A stretch of DNA of 45,040 nt from Loktanella sp. (GTDB taxonomy: Bacteria > Pseudomonadota > Alphaproteobacteria > Rhodobacterales > Rhodobacteraceae), in assembly GCA_024635625.1 (NCBI GenBank), contig JAGXIQ010000110.1, positions 1-45,040 on the forward strand. Direction: 5' to 3'. Shown piece by piece: positions 33,824 to 42,153 of this stretch. Numbering within the stretch: position 1 is the first letter of the stretch; every line of letters begins with the position of its first letter. Under the pieces are notes generated by a model. The model was not told the origin of the DNA and made no database searches. It saw only the letters and a program-made list of their open reading frames with translations. The position numbers were made by a program, and so were the translations under genes.

Positions 33824-34935
33824 GCAGTGGTTTCCTTGTCAGAGGTATTGGATGCGGCATCCGAGGCACGCTCTCCGTCATGGGGCAGGGCGGCGGCCAG
33901 TCGTGCCGCCAGCTTGTCCGAAAATTTTTGCTTTGCGAGGCGATTGGCGAGCGAGATCGCAGCGGCGACCCCGGTCGCATCTGCAGAACCATGGCTTTTG
34001 ATGACGGTCTTGGTCAGGCCCAGAAAAACACCACCGTTTACGCGGCGCGGATCGACCCGCTTTTTCAGGCTGCGCAGGGCACCCCGCGCAAGCAAGGCAC
34101 CAAGTATTGATAAAGGTGTCCGCTTTAGGGCATCGCGCAGCAGGTCGGAAATAAGATTGGCGATTCCCTCGCCAGTTTTGAGCGCGACATTGCCGGTAAA
34201 TCCGTCGGTCACAATCACGTCGCAGACGTTGCCGGGCAGATTACCACCTTCGACGAATCCAACGTAGTTAAAGTCGCCCTTTGCGGATGCGCTGCCGATC
34301 AATTCGTGTGCAACCTTCAGTTCGGCGCGGCCCTTATGTTCCTCGGTTCCGACATTCAGCAGTCCGACACGTGGGCGCGACAGGTCAAAGGCGTTGCGGG
34401 CATAAGAGGCACCCATCAGCGCGTAGGTCAGCAGATCATCCTGATCGGCGCGGATGTCTGCGCCTGCATCCAGCATGACGTTAAAGCCTTGGGGATTCCG
34501 CGACGGCCATAGGCAGGCGATGGCAGGACGGTTTACGCCGTCGATCTTGCGCAGGCGCAACATCGACATGGCCATCAGTCCACCAGTATTGCCACATGAC
34601 ACGACAACGCCGGCCTCGCCGGTGCGAACGGCCTCGATAGCGGACCACATAGAGGTCGCTTTGCCGTGGCGGACCACATGGCTGGGCTTGTCATGCATGG
34701 TGACGACATCGGTGGCATCGCGGATCGTAACCTTGCTGGTCAGACCGTGCTTTGCTAGCAGGCTAGTCAATTCTTTGATGCGTCCGTGAAGAAGCACCTG
34801 CGTGTCAGGATTCTTCTTAAGGAAAAGCGCAAGGCCTGCAACTACGGTTGCAGGCCCATTGTCGCCGCCCATCGCATCGATGGACAGTATGCGCGACGCC
34901 TCCATACCTGTCAGGGCCGTCCCTGTCTGGGCCAT
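33820..34935 (-). CDS. plsX: Phosphate acyltransferase PlsX
   Basis: A 371-residue enzyme that makes acyl-phosphate from acyl-ACP for glycerophospholipid synthesis. The family block ILSIDAMGGDNGPATVVAGL is followed by AIEAVRTGEAGVVVSCGNTG, GVNRPAIACLWP and VIVTDGFTGNVALKTGEGIA. The C-terminal extension of about 30 residues is acidic and variable. ATG 34935 (MAQTG) has AAGG nine bases upstream; GTG 34941 and ATG 34905 (MEASRIL) are alternatives. It lies 28 bases after rpmF. Confidence 0.95.
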   Translation of the reverse strand: MAQTGTALTGMEASRILSIDAMGGDNGPATVVAGLALFLKKNPDTQVLLHGRIKELTSLLAKHGLTSKVTIRDATDVVTMHDKPSHVVRHGKATSMWSAIEAVRTGEAGVVVSCGNTGGLMAMSMLRLRKIDGVNRPAIACLWPSRNPQGFNVMLDAGADIRADQDDLLTYALMGASYARNAFDLSRPRVGLLNVGTEEHKGRAELKVAHELIGSASAKGDFNYVGFVEGGNLPGNVCDVIVTDGFTGNVALKTGEGIANLISDLLRDALKRTPLSILGALLARGALRSLKKRVDPRRVNGGVFLGLTKTVIKSHGSADATGVAAAISLANRLAKQKFSDKLAARLAAALPHDGERASDAASNTSDKETTA

Positions 34936-34963
34936 GGTCACGCCTTTCCGATAACTGCTCCCT

Positions 34964-35167
34964 TTAGGCTGCGTCTTCGTCCATCTCGATCGCGTCGGCC
35001 ACGATTACTTCGCGCGTGGCGTAGTGTCCGCAAGACGGGCAGATGTGGTGCGGGCGCTTCTGCTCGCCGCAGTTGGTGCAATCATTAGGGTTCGCAGCCG
35101 ACAACGAATCGTGTGAACGACGCATGTTACGGCGGGATTTGGAGACTTTATTCTGCTGGACGGCCAT
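34964..35167 (-). CDS. rpmF: 50S ribosomal protein L32
   Basis: A 67-residue ribosomal protein with the L32 start [20 protein letters not shown] and a zinc-ribbon layout ([20 protein letters not shown]), four cysteines intact. It ends in an acidic alphaproteobacterial tail (EMDEDAA). It is followed by plsX on the same strand, the classic rpmF-plsX-fabH order that ties translation to lipid synthesis. A promoter-like pair lies about 110-140 bases upstream. Confidence 0.97.
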   Translation of the reverse strand: MAVQQNKVSKSRRNMRRSHDSLSAANPNDCTNCGEQKRPHHICPSCGHYATREVIVADAIEMDEDAA

Positions 35168-35278
35168 GTCGCAACCTATCTGTTAATGAAGGGCGCGAAT
35201 GGCCCGTGTTTCAAGTTTCTCGCAGGGCACCTATGCCATCACGGCAGCCCTGTCGAGGGGGGTATGGAAGAGCTCGCG

Positions 35279-35306
35279 AACATACTGCGATAGCACATTT
35301 GTGCAA
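35279..35306 (-). promoter_or_regulatory. Predicted promoter upstream of rpmF
   Basis: On the minus strand, TTGCAC (35306-35301) and TATGTT (35284-35279) are separated by 16 bases, close to the sigma-70 consensus. The pair lies between the DUF177 gene and rpmF, so rpmF-plsX-fabH may have its own promoter as well as read-through. Just before it, AACCCT...AGGGTT forms a small hairpin. Confidence 0.4.
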
Positions 35307-35325
35307 CCCTTTTGTAAATAGGGTT

Positions 35326-35889
35326 TCAGCCGTCGTTATCACCTTCTTTTATCAGTTTATCACGCAGTGCGCCCAGACCGGCGAAAGGCTTGGCGTCATC
35401 ATCCGTCATGGGGGCGATGCCTTCCTCTGCGGCCAGAACCTGACCCAGCTCCGCGCCTTCTGCGCGCGGAAAGGGCGGCAGGCCGAGACTCAGCGCCTCC
35501 ACCATCACCTGACCCAGATCTAGGGTCTGCGGCAGTGGCTCGACCGCATCGTCCTGCGGCATTTCGGCCTCTGCGCCGTCGGGATAGGTGAAATCGCGGG
35601 CGTAAACGCGGCGGATGCCTTCGTCGATGCGGGTCGTCACTGGTGCCAGCGTGGCCACGCATTCCTGCACAACCGTCGCACCCAGCACGCCGTTCAACTG
35701 CCAGTCGCCACGACCTTGCGGCGTGATCTCGCCTGTGAACGTCAGCTTCTTAACGCCTATAATCTTCAGATGCTCGGCAACAGCAGTACGCTCTGGCGAG
35801 GTTGTCTTTAGGTCGAAGGTTGTGGCGTGACGATTGGTCAGGTCGGCCAGCCGCAGGATTTTCGACGGTAAATCGGTCGGTCCGGTCAT
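35326..35889 (-). CDS. DUF177 (YceD-like) protein
   Basis: A 187-residue YceD-family protein. In bacteria this gene nearly always precedes rpmF and is linked to 23S rRNA accumulation. The family region includes GRGDWQLNGVLGATVVQECV, TLAPVTTRIDEGIRRVYA and LDLGQVMVEALSLGLPPFPR. The C-terminus FAGLGALRDKL is the typical ending. The start at ATG 35889 (MTGPTDLPSKIL) has GGAA about seven bases upstream; the longer open frame enters the divergent region. It is divergent from bamE. Confidence 0.9.
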   Translation of the reverse strand: MTGPTDLPSKILRLADLTNRHATTFDLKTTSPERTAVAEHLKIIGVKKLTFTGEITPQGRGDWQLNGVLGATVVQECVATLAPVTTRIDEGIRRVYARDFTYPDGAEAEMPQDDAVEPLPQTLDLGQVMVEALSLGLPPFPRAEGAELGQVLAAEEGIAPMTDDDAKPFAGLGALRDKLIKEGDNDG

Positions 35890-35999
35890 CGGGCGGTTCC
35901 ATTCTTGAACAAGGTGCATCGCATGTTGTAGGTGAGTTAAAAGGCGCAGGTCGCCAAAGCAAGGGCCGCAGGGCCATCGGTGACGGGGAAGAGCGGGCC

Positions 36000-36464
36000 A
36001 TGACAGACAGCAAAGCAAGTGCCGTGCGCGGACTGATCGTGGCCGCAGGGCTGGTTCTGGCCGTGGCCTGCACGCCTATCGTGCGCAATCACGGCTATAT
36101 TCCAACTGATACGGATCTCTCTACGATAACTGTCGGTCAGGATACGCCGAAAACTGTCACTGCGACAGTCGGGCCGCCCACAACGACGGGTATGTTGGGT
36201 GAAGATGCGTTCTTTTATGTGCAAAGCCGGTTCGAAACCCGCGGGGCCGCCGCCCCAGTGGAGGTAGACCGTCAGGTGTTGGCGGTCAGCTTTTCTTCTG
36301 TCGGGACGGTTTCGAATATCGAACGTTTCACCCTGCAGGACGGCAATGTCGTCGCCTTGTCGCGGCGTGTGACGACGGACAACGTGCGCGACAGCACGTT
36401 CCTGCGTCAGCTTCTGGGCAGTGTCGGACGCGTGAACGCACAAGACTTCGTTGGAGAGCAATAG
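36000..36464 (+). CDS. bamE: BamE-type outer-membrane assembly lipoprotein
   Basis: A 154-residue lipoprotein. The signal LIVAAGLVLAVACTP has a lipobox with the modified Cys near residue 24. The SmpA/OmlA core includes TITVGQDTPKTVTATVGPPT, DAFFYVQSRFE and SFSSVGTVSNIERFTLQDGN. BamE stabilises the BamABCDE machine that inserts beta-barrel proteins. It starts at ATG 36000 and is divergent from the DUF177 gene, a conserved pairing in this group. The open frame upstream of 36000 is not coding. Confidence 0.9.
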   Translation: MTDSKASAVRGLIVAAGLVLAVACTPIVRNHGYIPTDTDLSTITVGQDTPKTVTATVGPPTTTGMLGEDAFFYVQSRFETRGAAAPVEVDRQVLAVSFSSVGTVSNIERFTLQDGNVVALSRRVTTDNVRDSTFLRQLLGSVGRVNAQDFVGEQ

Positions 36465-36498
36465 GGCGGCACACCAGCGCCGCCCGTCACTTGATTGA

Positions 36499-36894
36499 TT
36501 ACGCGACGTCGGGTTCAAAAGTCATCGCCACACCGTTCATGCAATAACGAAGGCCCGTTGGTGCAGGTCCATCGGGAAAGACGTGACCCAGATGCCCGTC
36601 GCAGCGGGCGCAATGAACCTCTGTGCGACGCATGAACAGGGTGCGATCTTCCTTCTCTCCGACGGCGTCCCCGTCGAGTGGGGCATAGAACGAGGGCCAG
36701 CCTGTGCCGGATTCGAACTTTGTGTCTTGAGAGAAAAGCGGGTTGCCGCAGGCCTTGCACAAGAAGACGCCATCGTCCTTGGGGAAATCGTCGTGGCTAC
36801 CCGCCCTTTCGGTACCGTGCTTTCGCAGCACCTTGAAGGCTTCGGGCGAAAGCTCTTGTTTCCATTCGGCATCGGTTTTGTTGACTTTATCCAT
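36499..36894 (-). CDS. msrB: Methionine-R-sulfoxide reductase
   Basis: A 131-residue repair enzyme that reduces Met-R-SO in proteins. It has the substrate block FESGTGWPSFYAPL, the catalytic region RRTEVHCARCDGHLGHVFPD and GLRYCMNGVAM with the active Cys. The zinc CxxC pairs are CKACG and CARCD. ATG 36894 (MDKVNKTDAEW) fits homologues; ATG 36903 is an alternative with AGGAAAG almost touching it. Convergent with bamE. Confidence 0.93.
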   Translation of the reverse strand: MDKVNKTDAEWKQELSPEAFKVLRKHGTERAGSHDDFPKDDGVFLCKACGNPLFSQDTKFESGTGWPSFYAPLDGDAVGEKEDRTLFMRRTEVHCARCDGHLGHVFPDGPAPTGLRYCMNGVAMTFEPDVA

Positions 36895-36967
36895 GGTTCT
36901 CATCTTTCCTGTCGGTCAGTTGCAATACATGTAGGGCGCGGGTTACGGGTCGCCAAGACGGGGTCGG

Positions 36968-37687
36968 ATGACGGCATCTTTTCATAAGGGGCGCATGGGC
37001 GTTCGGCTGGCCCAAACCGCGGCGGACCTTGCGGCCTGCCAGGGCTTACGTCACGCCTGCTTTTTTCAAGCCCCGGGGACCGATGCGGATGCCTTCGATC
37101 CGCTATGCCAACATGTCATGGTGGGCGGCCAGGGCGGTCTAGCGGGTACGTTCCGTGTCATGATTCTGAAGAATGGCGCGGCGCTTTCGGCCAGCTATGC
37201 GGCCACGGCCTATAATCTGTCACCACTTTCCGATTACGCCCGGCCAGTCATCGAGGTGGGGCGGTTCTGTGTCGCACCCGGTGCGTTGGGTGCCGATGTG
37301 CTGCGACTGGCGTGGGGTGCGCTGACGGGAATGGTTGATGCCCACGGCGCAGGCTTGCTCATCGGCTGTTCCAGTTTTGCCGGGGCCGATCCTGTGCGCC
37401 ATGCGGCAGCTTTGGCGCTGCTCGGTTCTTATCACCGCGGGCCAGCCGGCATGATCCCTTTGCAGAGAGGCGGGCACATTGTGCCACTGGTAGGCGAGGT
37501 TTATGATCGTCGCGCCGCCCTTGCTGGCTTGCCGCCTTTGTTGCGTAGCTATCTGGGTTTGGGTGGCTGGGTCAGTGATCATGCTGTCGTCGATCCGGTC
37601 ATGGATACGGTTCACGTCTTTACTGCGCTTTGCGTCGATGACGTGCCGCCATTACGGGCGCGGGCGCTGCGGGCGTTGGCAAGCTAG
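36968..37687 (+). CDS. olsB: OlsB-type ornithine N-acyltransferase (GNAT-like)
   Basis: A 239-residue acyltransferase of the PlsC-independent, autoinducer-synthase-like GNAT group. OlsB transfers 3-hydroxyacyl from ACP to ornithine, the first step of ornithine-lipid synthesis. Visible blocks are LRHACFFQAPGTDADAFDPL, HVMVGGQGGLAGTFRVM, ARPVIEVGRFCVAPGALG and GAGLLIGCSSFAGADPVRHA. The companion olsA (PlsC-type) is not seen next to it; the following gene is ctaA, 150 bases on. Confidence 0.85.
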   Translation: MTASFHKGRMGVRLAQTAADLAACQGLRHACFFQAPGTDADAFDPLCQHVMVGGQGGLAGTFRVMILKNGAALSASYAATAYNLSPLSDYARPVIEVGRFCVAPGALGADVLRLAWGALTGMVDAHGAGLLIGCSSFAGADPVRHAAALALLGSYHRGPAGMIPLQRGGHIVPLVGEVYDRRAALAGLPPLLRSYLGLGGWVSDHAVVDPVMDTVHVFTALCVDDVPPLRARALRALAS

Positions 37688-37837
37688 GACTTTGAAGGCC
37701 AAGCAAGTGGCGAACGAAAGTTCGGCCGGATAAAAGGGCGAATGCCGTCCTATAACAGCCTGTTGCCCCGTGACGGTCTGTCGCTTGCCCCCGCCACAGG
37801 GCGGGCATAGGTTGCGTACGAACGACAGGAGGCCCCC

Positions 37838-38983
37838 ATGGCGACCAAACCCCGCAGCATCTTCGAAGAGGTCGGCACGACCCAAAAGCAAGTGGCGACC
37901 CCTGGTGGGATCGACTCTAAGCGGGGCGGCGCACGCAACGCAATCCGCGTCTGGCTGATCATGCTCTTTGCGCTGCTGGCGGTGATGATTGCAGTGGGCG
38001 GCCTGACGCGCCTGACAGATTCGGGCCTTTCGATCACTGAATGGGCCCCTGTCACTGGATCCGTCCCGCCGCTAAACGCTGCCGATTGGCAGTCGGAATT
38101 TGCCAAGTATCAGGCCAGCCCCGAATACCAGTTGCAAAATGTCGGTATGAGCATGTCCGAGTTCAAATCGATCTATTGGTGGGAATGGGGCCATCGCCAA
38201 CTGGGCCGTGTCATCGGTTTGGTTTGGGCCGTGGGCTTCTTTGGTTTTCTGGTCACACGCAAGATACCAACCGGGTGGACCGGGCGGTTGTTTTTCGTCG
38301 GAGCATTGGGTGGCCTGCAAGGGGCTATTGGCTGGTGGATGGTGTCGAGCGGTCTGCAAGGCGCGCGGACGGATGTTGCCTCTTACCGACTAGCAACGCA
38401 TCTGGGGCTAGCCTTCATCATTTTTGGCTTTATCACGTGGTATATCCTTAAAATTGGACGCCGCTCTTCTGATCTGCTGACGGCACGGCGCGCCAGTGAT
38501 GCGCGACTTTGGACACTGGGTAGCGTGTTGATGGTCCTTGCGTTTGTGCAAATCGTGCTGGGCGCACTTGTCGCGGGTATCGACGCTGGACGTGCCTATC
38601 CAGATTGGCCGCTGATGGCGGGTGGCTTTTTGCCGCCCGATATGTGGCAGCTGACGCCCGCTTGGCGTAATCTGTTCGAGAACGAAGGTACCGTACAATT
38701 CATTCACCGGATGAGCGGGTATATTTTGTTTCTGTTTGGTCTGTTCGTGTGGTGGCGCAGCCGCCGCAGCGCCAATCGCCGGACGCGCAGTGCCTACGCC
38801 ATGATGATGGCGATGATGGTTGCGCAGATGGTTCTGGGGATCGCTACGGTGATGACCATGGCCACGCCGCATATCGCTATCGTCCATCAGATCGGCGCGG
38901 TATTGCTGTGGGTACTGGTCCTGCGTGCCCGTTTCCTATCCCGCTATCCTTTTGCCCAATCCGTCCGAGAGGCCCGTGCATGA
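37838..38983 (+). CDS. ctaA: Heme A synthase (COX15/CtaA)
   Basis: A 381-residue integral membrane protein that oxidises heme O to heme A for aa3-type cytochrome oxidase. About eight helices are visible, with the conserved family blocks VGGLTRLTDSGLSITEWAPV, WEWGHRQLGRVIGLVWAVGF (His), GLQGAIGWWMVSSGL, FIHRMSGYILFLFGL (His) and TPHIAIVHQIGAVLLW (His). AGGAGG sits five bases before ATG 37838. Its stop overlaps the next start (ATGA). It is of the long alphaproteobacterial/COX15 type, without the Cys pair of the Bacillus CtaA. Confidence 0.95.
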   Translation: MATKPRSIFEEVGTTQKQVATPGGIDSKRGGARNAIRVWLIMLFALLAVMIAVGGLTRLTDSGLSITEWAPVTGSVPPLNAADWQSEFAKYQASPEYQLQNVGMSMSEFKSIYWWEWGHRQLGRVIGLVWAVGFFGFLVTRKIPTGWTGRLFFVGALGGLQGAIGWWMVSSGLQGARTDVASYRLATHLGLAFIIFGFITWYILKIGRRSSDLLTARRASDARLWTLGSVLMVLAFVQIVLGALVAGIDAGRAYPDWPLMAGGFLPPDMWQLTPAWRNLFENEGTVQFIHRMSGYILFLFGLFVWWRSRRSANRRTRSAYAMMMAMMVAQMVLGIATVMTMATPHIAIVHQIGAVLLWVLVLRARFLSRYPFAQSVREARA

Positions 38984-40452
38984 CCACCCCTTACAACGAT
39001 CTGCTGGATTTCGAGCGTGAAACGCAGGCGCTGGCACAGGTCGCTGGCCGCCTTGGCTGGGATCAGGAAACGATGATGCCCGACGGCGCTGTCGAGCAGC
39101 GAGCCGAAGAGCATGGCGCAATGGCAAGCGTGCTCCACGCCCGCCGTATCGATCCGCGCATCGGCGGGTGGCTGGCAGCCGCCGTGGCCGAAGATGCCGT
39201 TGCAGAGGCGCAACTGCGCCACATCCGTCGTAGTTTTACGCGCACTGCCAAAGTGCCGGCGCAACTTGCCAGTGCCATCGCCCGCGAAACCAGCCGCGCA
39301 CACCGCATCTGGGCGCAAGCGCGGGCAGATGAAAATGTCGCGGCCTTTCTTCCTGCGCTTGAAAAGGTGCTGGCCCTAAAGCGTGAAGAGGCACAGGCGA
39401 TTGCTGGTGACGCCGATCCTTACAACGCAATGCTCGATGATTACGAGCCGGGGGCCACTGCGGTTCAATTGTCTGCTATGTTCGGGGCGATGCGGCCCCG
39501 GTTGGTCGCCTTGCGCGACGAAATCCGGGGGCAAGGACCTGCACCGATTCTGCAAGGCACCTTTCCAGAGGCCGGGCAGATGACTTTGACTAAAGAATTG
39601 GCTTTGGCCTTTGGGTATGATCTGAACAACGGTCGGATCGACAAAGCAATTCATCCGTTTTCGTCAGGCTCTGGCCTTGATGTGCGGATCACGACCCGCA
39701 CTAACCCGAATGATCCCTTCAACTGCTTTTATTCGACCATCCACGAGGTCGGTCACGCTTGTTATGAACAGAACATCGACCGTACCTATTTACTGACCCC
39801 ACTGGGTGGAGGAGTGTCGATGGGCGTGCATGAAAGCCAAAGCCGAATCTTCGAGAATCAGTTGGGTCGTAGCCGTGCGTTCGCCGGATGGCTTTACGGG
39901 CGCATGCGGGACACGTTTGGGGATATCGGGATCGCATCCGAGGATGATTTCTTTGCCTGCGTGAACCGTGTCGCCGATGGCTATATCCGGACCGAGTCGG
40001 ACGAGGTGCAATACAACTTGCACGTCTTGCTGCGCTTCGACTTGGAACAGGCCTTGGTGCGCGGTGATCTTGCAGTCGCCGATCTGGAAGCCGCTTGGAA
40101 TGACCGCTTTGCAAGCGACTTTGGATTTGCAGTTGATAAGCCGTCCAACGGCGTTTTGCAGGACGTCCACTGGTCCGAAGGACTGTTTGGGTATTTCCCG
40201 ACCTATTCGCTAGGCAATGTTTACGCGGGCTGCCTGCACACTGCACTGCGCAACACGGTGCCTAACCTGGATGACCATCTGGCACGGGGGGATACATCGC
40301 CCGCGACCGTATGGTTGCGGGAAAACGTGCAGCAGCATGGCGGATTGTTTCAGCCGCGCGAAGTCATCGCGCGTGCATCAGGCGCGACGCCAAGCGAGGC
40401 ACCCTTGTTGGATTATCTAGAGGCAAAGTTCGGGGCAATTTACGGTATCTGA
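38980..40452 (+). CDS. M32-family carboxypeptidase
   Basis: A 490-residue thermostable carboxypeptidase 1-like zinc metalloprotease of the cytoplasm. The metal site is STIHEVGHACYEQ (HExxH, about 255-259), followed by VSMGVHESQSRIFENQLGRS (third ligand and the HESQS hallmark) and GYIRTESDEVQYNLHVLLRF. It removes C-terminal residues with broad specificity. ATG 38980 overlaps the ctaA stop. The N-terminal open frame that extends back to 38749 is a ctaA shadow. Confidence 0.94.
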   Translation: MTTPYNDLLDFERETQALAQVAGRLGWDQETMMPDGAVEQRAEEHGAMASVLHARRIDPRIGGWLAAAVAEDAVAEAQLRHIRRSFTRTAKVPAQLASAIARETSRAHRIWAQARADENVAAFLPALEKVLALKREEAQAIAGDADPYNAMLDDYEPGATAVQLSAMFGAMRPRLVALRDEIRGQGPAPILQGTFPEAGQMTLTKELALAFGYDLNNGRIDKAIHPFSSGSGLDVRITTRTNPNDPFNCFYSTIHEVGHACYEQNIDRTYLLTPLGGGVSMGVHESQSRIFENQLGRSRAFAGWLYGRMRDTFGDIGIASEDDFFACVNRVADGYIRTESDEVQYNLHVLLRFDLEQALVRGDLAVADLEAAWNDRFASDFGFAVDKPSNGVLQDVHWSEGLFGYFPTYSLGNVYAGCLHTALRNTVPNLDDHLARGDTSPATVWLRENVQQHGGLFQPREVIARASGATPSEAPLLDYLEAKFGAIYGI

Positions 40453-40480
40453 CCGCAGTCCGATCTTTGGGGAATCTACT

Positions 40481-40508
40481 GGGGTGCCCATTGTTTTGCA
40501 GGCACCCC
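40481..40508. terminator. Hairpin between convergent genes
   Basis: A perfect 8-base stem, GGGGTGCC (40481-40488) and GGCACCCC (40501-40508), with a 12-base loop, lies between the M32 carboxypeptidase (plus) and the crotonase gene (minus). There is no T-run after the stem, so it could be a shared weak terminator. Confidence 0.45.
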
Positions 40509-40534
40509 CCTGCGACGTTTCCAGCAAAAGAATG

Positions 40535-41320
40535 TCAGATCGGCCAGTCGGGTTTGCGTTTGGTAAGGAACGCGTCGATGCCTTCTGCTGTGGCATCAAG
40601 CGCCATGTTTTCGATCATGACTGCACCGGTATAGGCGTAGGCCTCGGTCGTTGTCATCGCGGCCTGTGCGTAAAAGGCCTGTTTGCCAATGCGGACGGCA
40701 GCCGACAGTTTGGCCGCAATCGTCTCTGCAAAAGCGCGGGTGTCGCGATCAAGGTGGTCGGCGTGCACGACGCGGTTGATCAAGCCTTGGGTGCGGGCCT
40801 CTTCGGCTGTCAAGAAGCGACCGGTGGTCAACATTTCAAAGGCCATCTTCGGTGCAACGTTCCGGGTCAGGGCGACCATTGGGGTAGAGCAGAACAAGCC
40901 GATATTCACCCCGTTGACGCCAAAACGCGCTTCGTCCCCTGCGACGGCTAGATCGCAGGTGGCGACCAATTGGCACCCAGCAGCTGTGGCAAGGCCTTGC
41001 ACCTGCGCGATAACGGGCTGGGGTAGGGACTGGACGCGGGCCATCAGGGCGGCGCATCGGTCGAACAACGCCTTTAAGCCCGCCGCACCCTTGTCCGGCT
41101 GCGCGCGCAGGTAGCGTAGTTCTGTCAGGTCGTGGCCTGCGCAAAACGCCCGGCCAGCGCCCTTGATGATGACCACGCGCGCGGTGGTATCAGTCGCGAT
41201 CTCATCTAGGGCGTTGTGCAGCGCCTGTAGCATCGGCGTCGATAGGGCATTCAACCGGTCGGGTGCATTCATGGTCAGCGTCGCCACATGGGCGCAATCG
41301 TCACGGGTCAGGATTGTCAT
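40535..41320 (-). CDS. ECHDC3-like enoyl-CoA hydratase/isomerase family protein
   Basis: A 261-residue crotonase-fold protein. The CoA-binding block is AGRAFCAGHDLTELRY and the oxyanion region is VQGLATAAGCQLVATCDLAV. Two usual catalytic glutamates are absent: the first position reads GCQLVAT and the second lies in NIGLFCSTPMVAL. That pattern is characteristic of the ECHDC3 subgroup, whose reaction is unclear, so the name hydratase should not be read as an activity. The C-terminus EGIDAFLTKRKPDWP also matches that group. It starts at ATG 41320 and is divergent from the thioesterase gene. Confidence 0.88.
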   Translation of the reverse strand: MTILTRDDCAHVATLTMNAPDRLNALSTPMLQALHNALDEIATDTTARVVIIKGAGRAFCAGHDLTELRYLRAQPDKGAAGLKALFDRCAALMARVQSLPQPVIAQVQGLATAAGCQLVATCDLAVAGDEARFGVNGVNIGLFCSTPMVALTRNVAPKMAFEMLTTGRFLTAEEARTQGLINRVVHADHLDRDTRAFAETIAAKLSAAVRIGKQAFYAQAAMTTTEAYAYTGAVMIENMALDATAEGIDAFLTKRKPDWPI

Positions 41321-41372
41321 GGGCAGCCTTCTGCTATTGTCTGGCCAAAAGGTTAGGGCAGGGAGGCCGCTT

Positions 41373-41792
41373 TTGGAACCGAAGATGGACGAGGCCGCGC
41401 TGATGGATTTCCTCGCGCAGGAATTTCCACAGGTCTGCGATGATTTTGCGATTGATCGACTAAATGCTGACGGTGTTCGTGTACGCTTACGGGTGGCGGA
41501 TCGGCACCTGCGGCCCGGTGGTACAGTTTCAGGGCCCAGCATGTTCGCACTGGCGGATGTCTCGGTCTATCTTGCGATACTTGCGCGTTTGGGACCGGTG
41601 GCGCTGGCGGTTACGACGAACTGTAGCATCGACTTTATGCGTAAACCTGCAAGCGGCGTAGATCTGCTTTGTGATTGCAGGTTGTTAAAGCTGGGGCGAC
41701 TACTCGCGGTGGGGGACGTTCTGATTTATTCCGAAGGTCAGGACGCGCCTGTGGCCCGGGCTGGTCTGACCTACGCGATACCGCCCCGTTGA
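41373..41792 (+). CDS. PaaI-type hotdog-fold thioesterase
   Basis: A 139-residue hotdog protein. It has the family blocks LRPGGTVSGPSMFALADVSV (the catalytic Asp in ADVS) and ALAVTTNCSIDFMRKPASGV, and ends in a typical beta strand with RAGLTYAIP. It probably hydrolyses an acyl-CoA. TTG 41373 is chosen as start because GGGAGG lies six bases upstream; ATG 41385 (MDEAALMDFL) is the alternative. It is divergent from, and probably functionally linked with, the neighbouring crotonase gene. Confidence 0.8.
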   Translation: MEPKMDEAALMDFLAQEFPQVCDDFAIDRLNADGVRVRLRVADRHLRPGGTVSGPSMFALADVSVYLAILARLGPVALAVTTNCSIDFMRKPASGVDLLCDCRLLKLGRLLAVGDVLIYSEGQDAPVARAGLTYAIPPR

Positions 41793-41818
41793 CAAAAAGG
41801 CCAGCCCGAAGGCTGGCC
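41793..41818 (-). terminator. Intrinsic terminator of the DUF1127 gene
   Basis: On the minus strand a perfect 8-base stem (GGCCAGCC/GGCTGGCC, tetraloop TTCG) at 41818-41799 is followed by TTTTT (41798-41794), 23 bases after the DUF1127 stop. The UUCG loop on that strand makes it very stable. It also sits right after the thioesterase stop and may terminate both transcripts. Confidence 0.85.
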
Positions 41819-41840
41819 ATAGTCGCTCGGGGTAGAAGGG

Positions 41841-42068
41841 TTAGCGCTGGTAGAAGGCTTTGTTGGCCTCGCGTTGTGCCTGACCAAGGGTCAGGCCGAC
41901 GTCGCGCAATTCGTGGGGATCAAGGCGGGATAAGCTGCGGCGGGTGGTTCGGCGCAGATCCCAGACAGTGACTGCAACGGCCGCAATCACGCAAATCTGT
42001 GCCAGTTTGGGCAGTGCCTTTTGGCTGTTCAGAAGGGCGAGTTGGGTGGAGTGCAGGGCGGCTGCCAT
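41841..42068 (-). CDS. DUF1127 small protein
   Basis: A 75-residue protein: a hydrophobic N-terminal half (ICVIAAVAVTVWDL) and a DUF1127/YjiS-like C-terminus (RRSLSRLDPHELRDVGLTLG and QAQREANKAFYQR). In alphaproteobacteria small DUF1127 proteins influence RNA and phosphate or nitrogen metabolism and are often strongly induced. It starts at ATG 42068 (MAAALHST). Divergent from the MocR gene, 85 bases away, so the two probably share control sites. Confidence 0.85.
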   Translation of the reverse strand: MAAALHSTQLALLNSQKALPKLAQICVIAAVAVTVWDLRRTTRRSLSRLDPHELRDVGLTLGQAQREANKAFYQR

Positions 42069-42083
42069 TTGTCTGTTCCTAAG

Positions 42084-42129
42084 ATTGTATTGACACAATA
42101 TAGCGGATTGCTATGATGTAAGGATACAA
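42084..42129. promoter_or_regulatory. MocR-gene promoter with ATACAA-type sites
   Basis: On the plus strand TTGACA (42090-42095), 16 bases and TATGAT (42112-42117) form a near-consensus sigma-70 promoter facing the MocR gene. The -35 box is embedded in ATTGT-N6-ACAAT (42084-42099), and GATACAA (42123-42129) lies just downstream of the -10. A further ATTGT-N7-ACAAT (42157-42173) covers the start of the coding region. The layout suggests autoregulation, and control of the divergent DUF1127 gene, by the MocR protein. Confidence 0.55.
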
Positions 42130-42153
42130 AGTGAGGCCAGAGCCGTCTAGAGA

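Noticed and set aside
36968..37687. Acyl-homoserine-lactone synthase
   Set aside because: The fold class is related, but the VGRFCVAP and GCSSFAGADP blocks are those of OlsB, and no luxR gene is adjacent.
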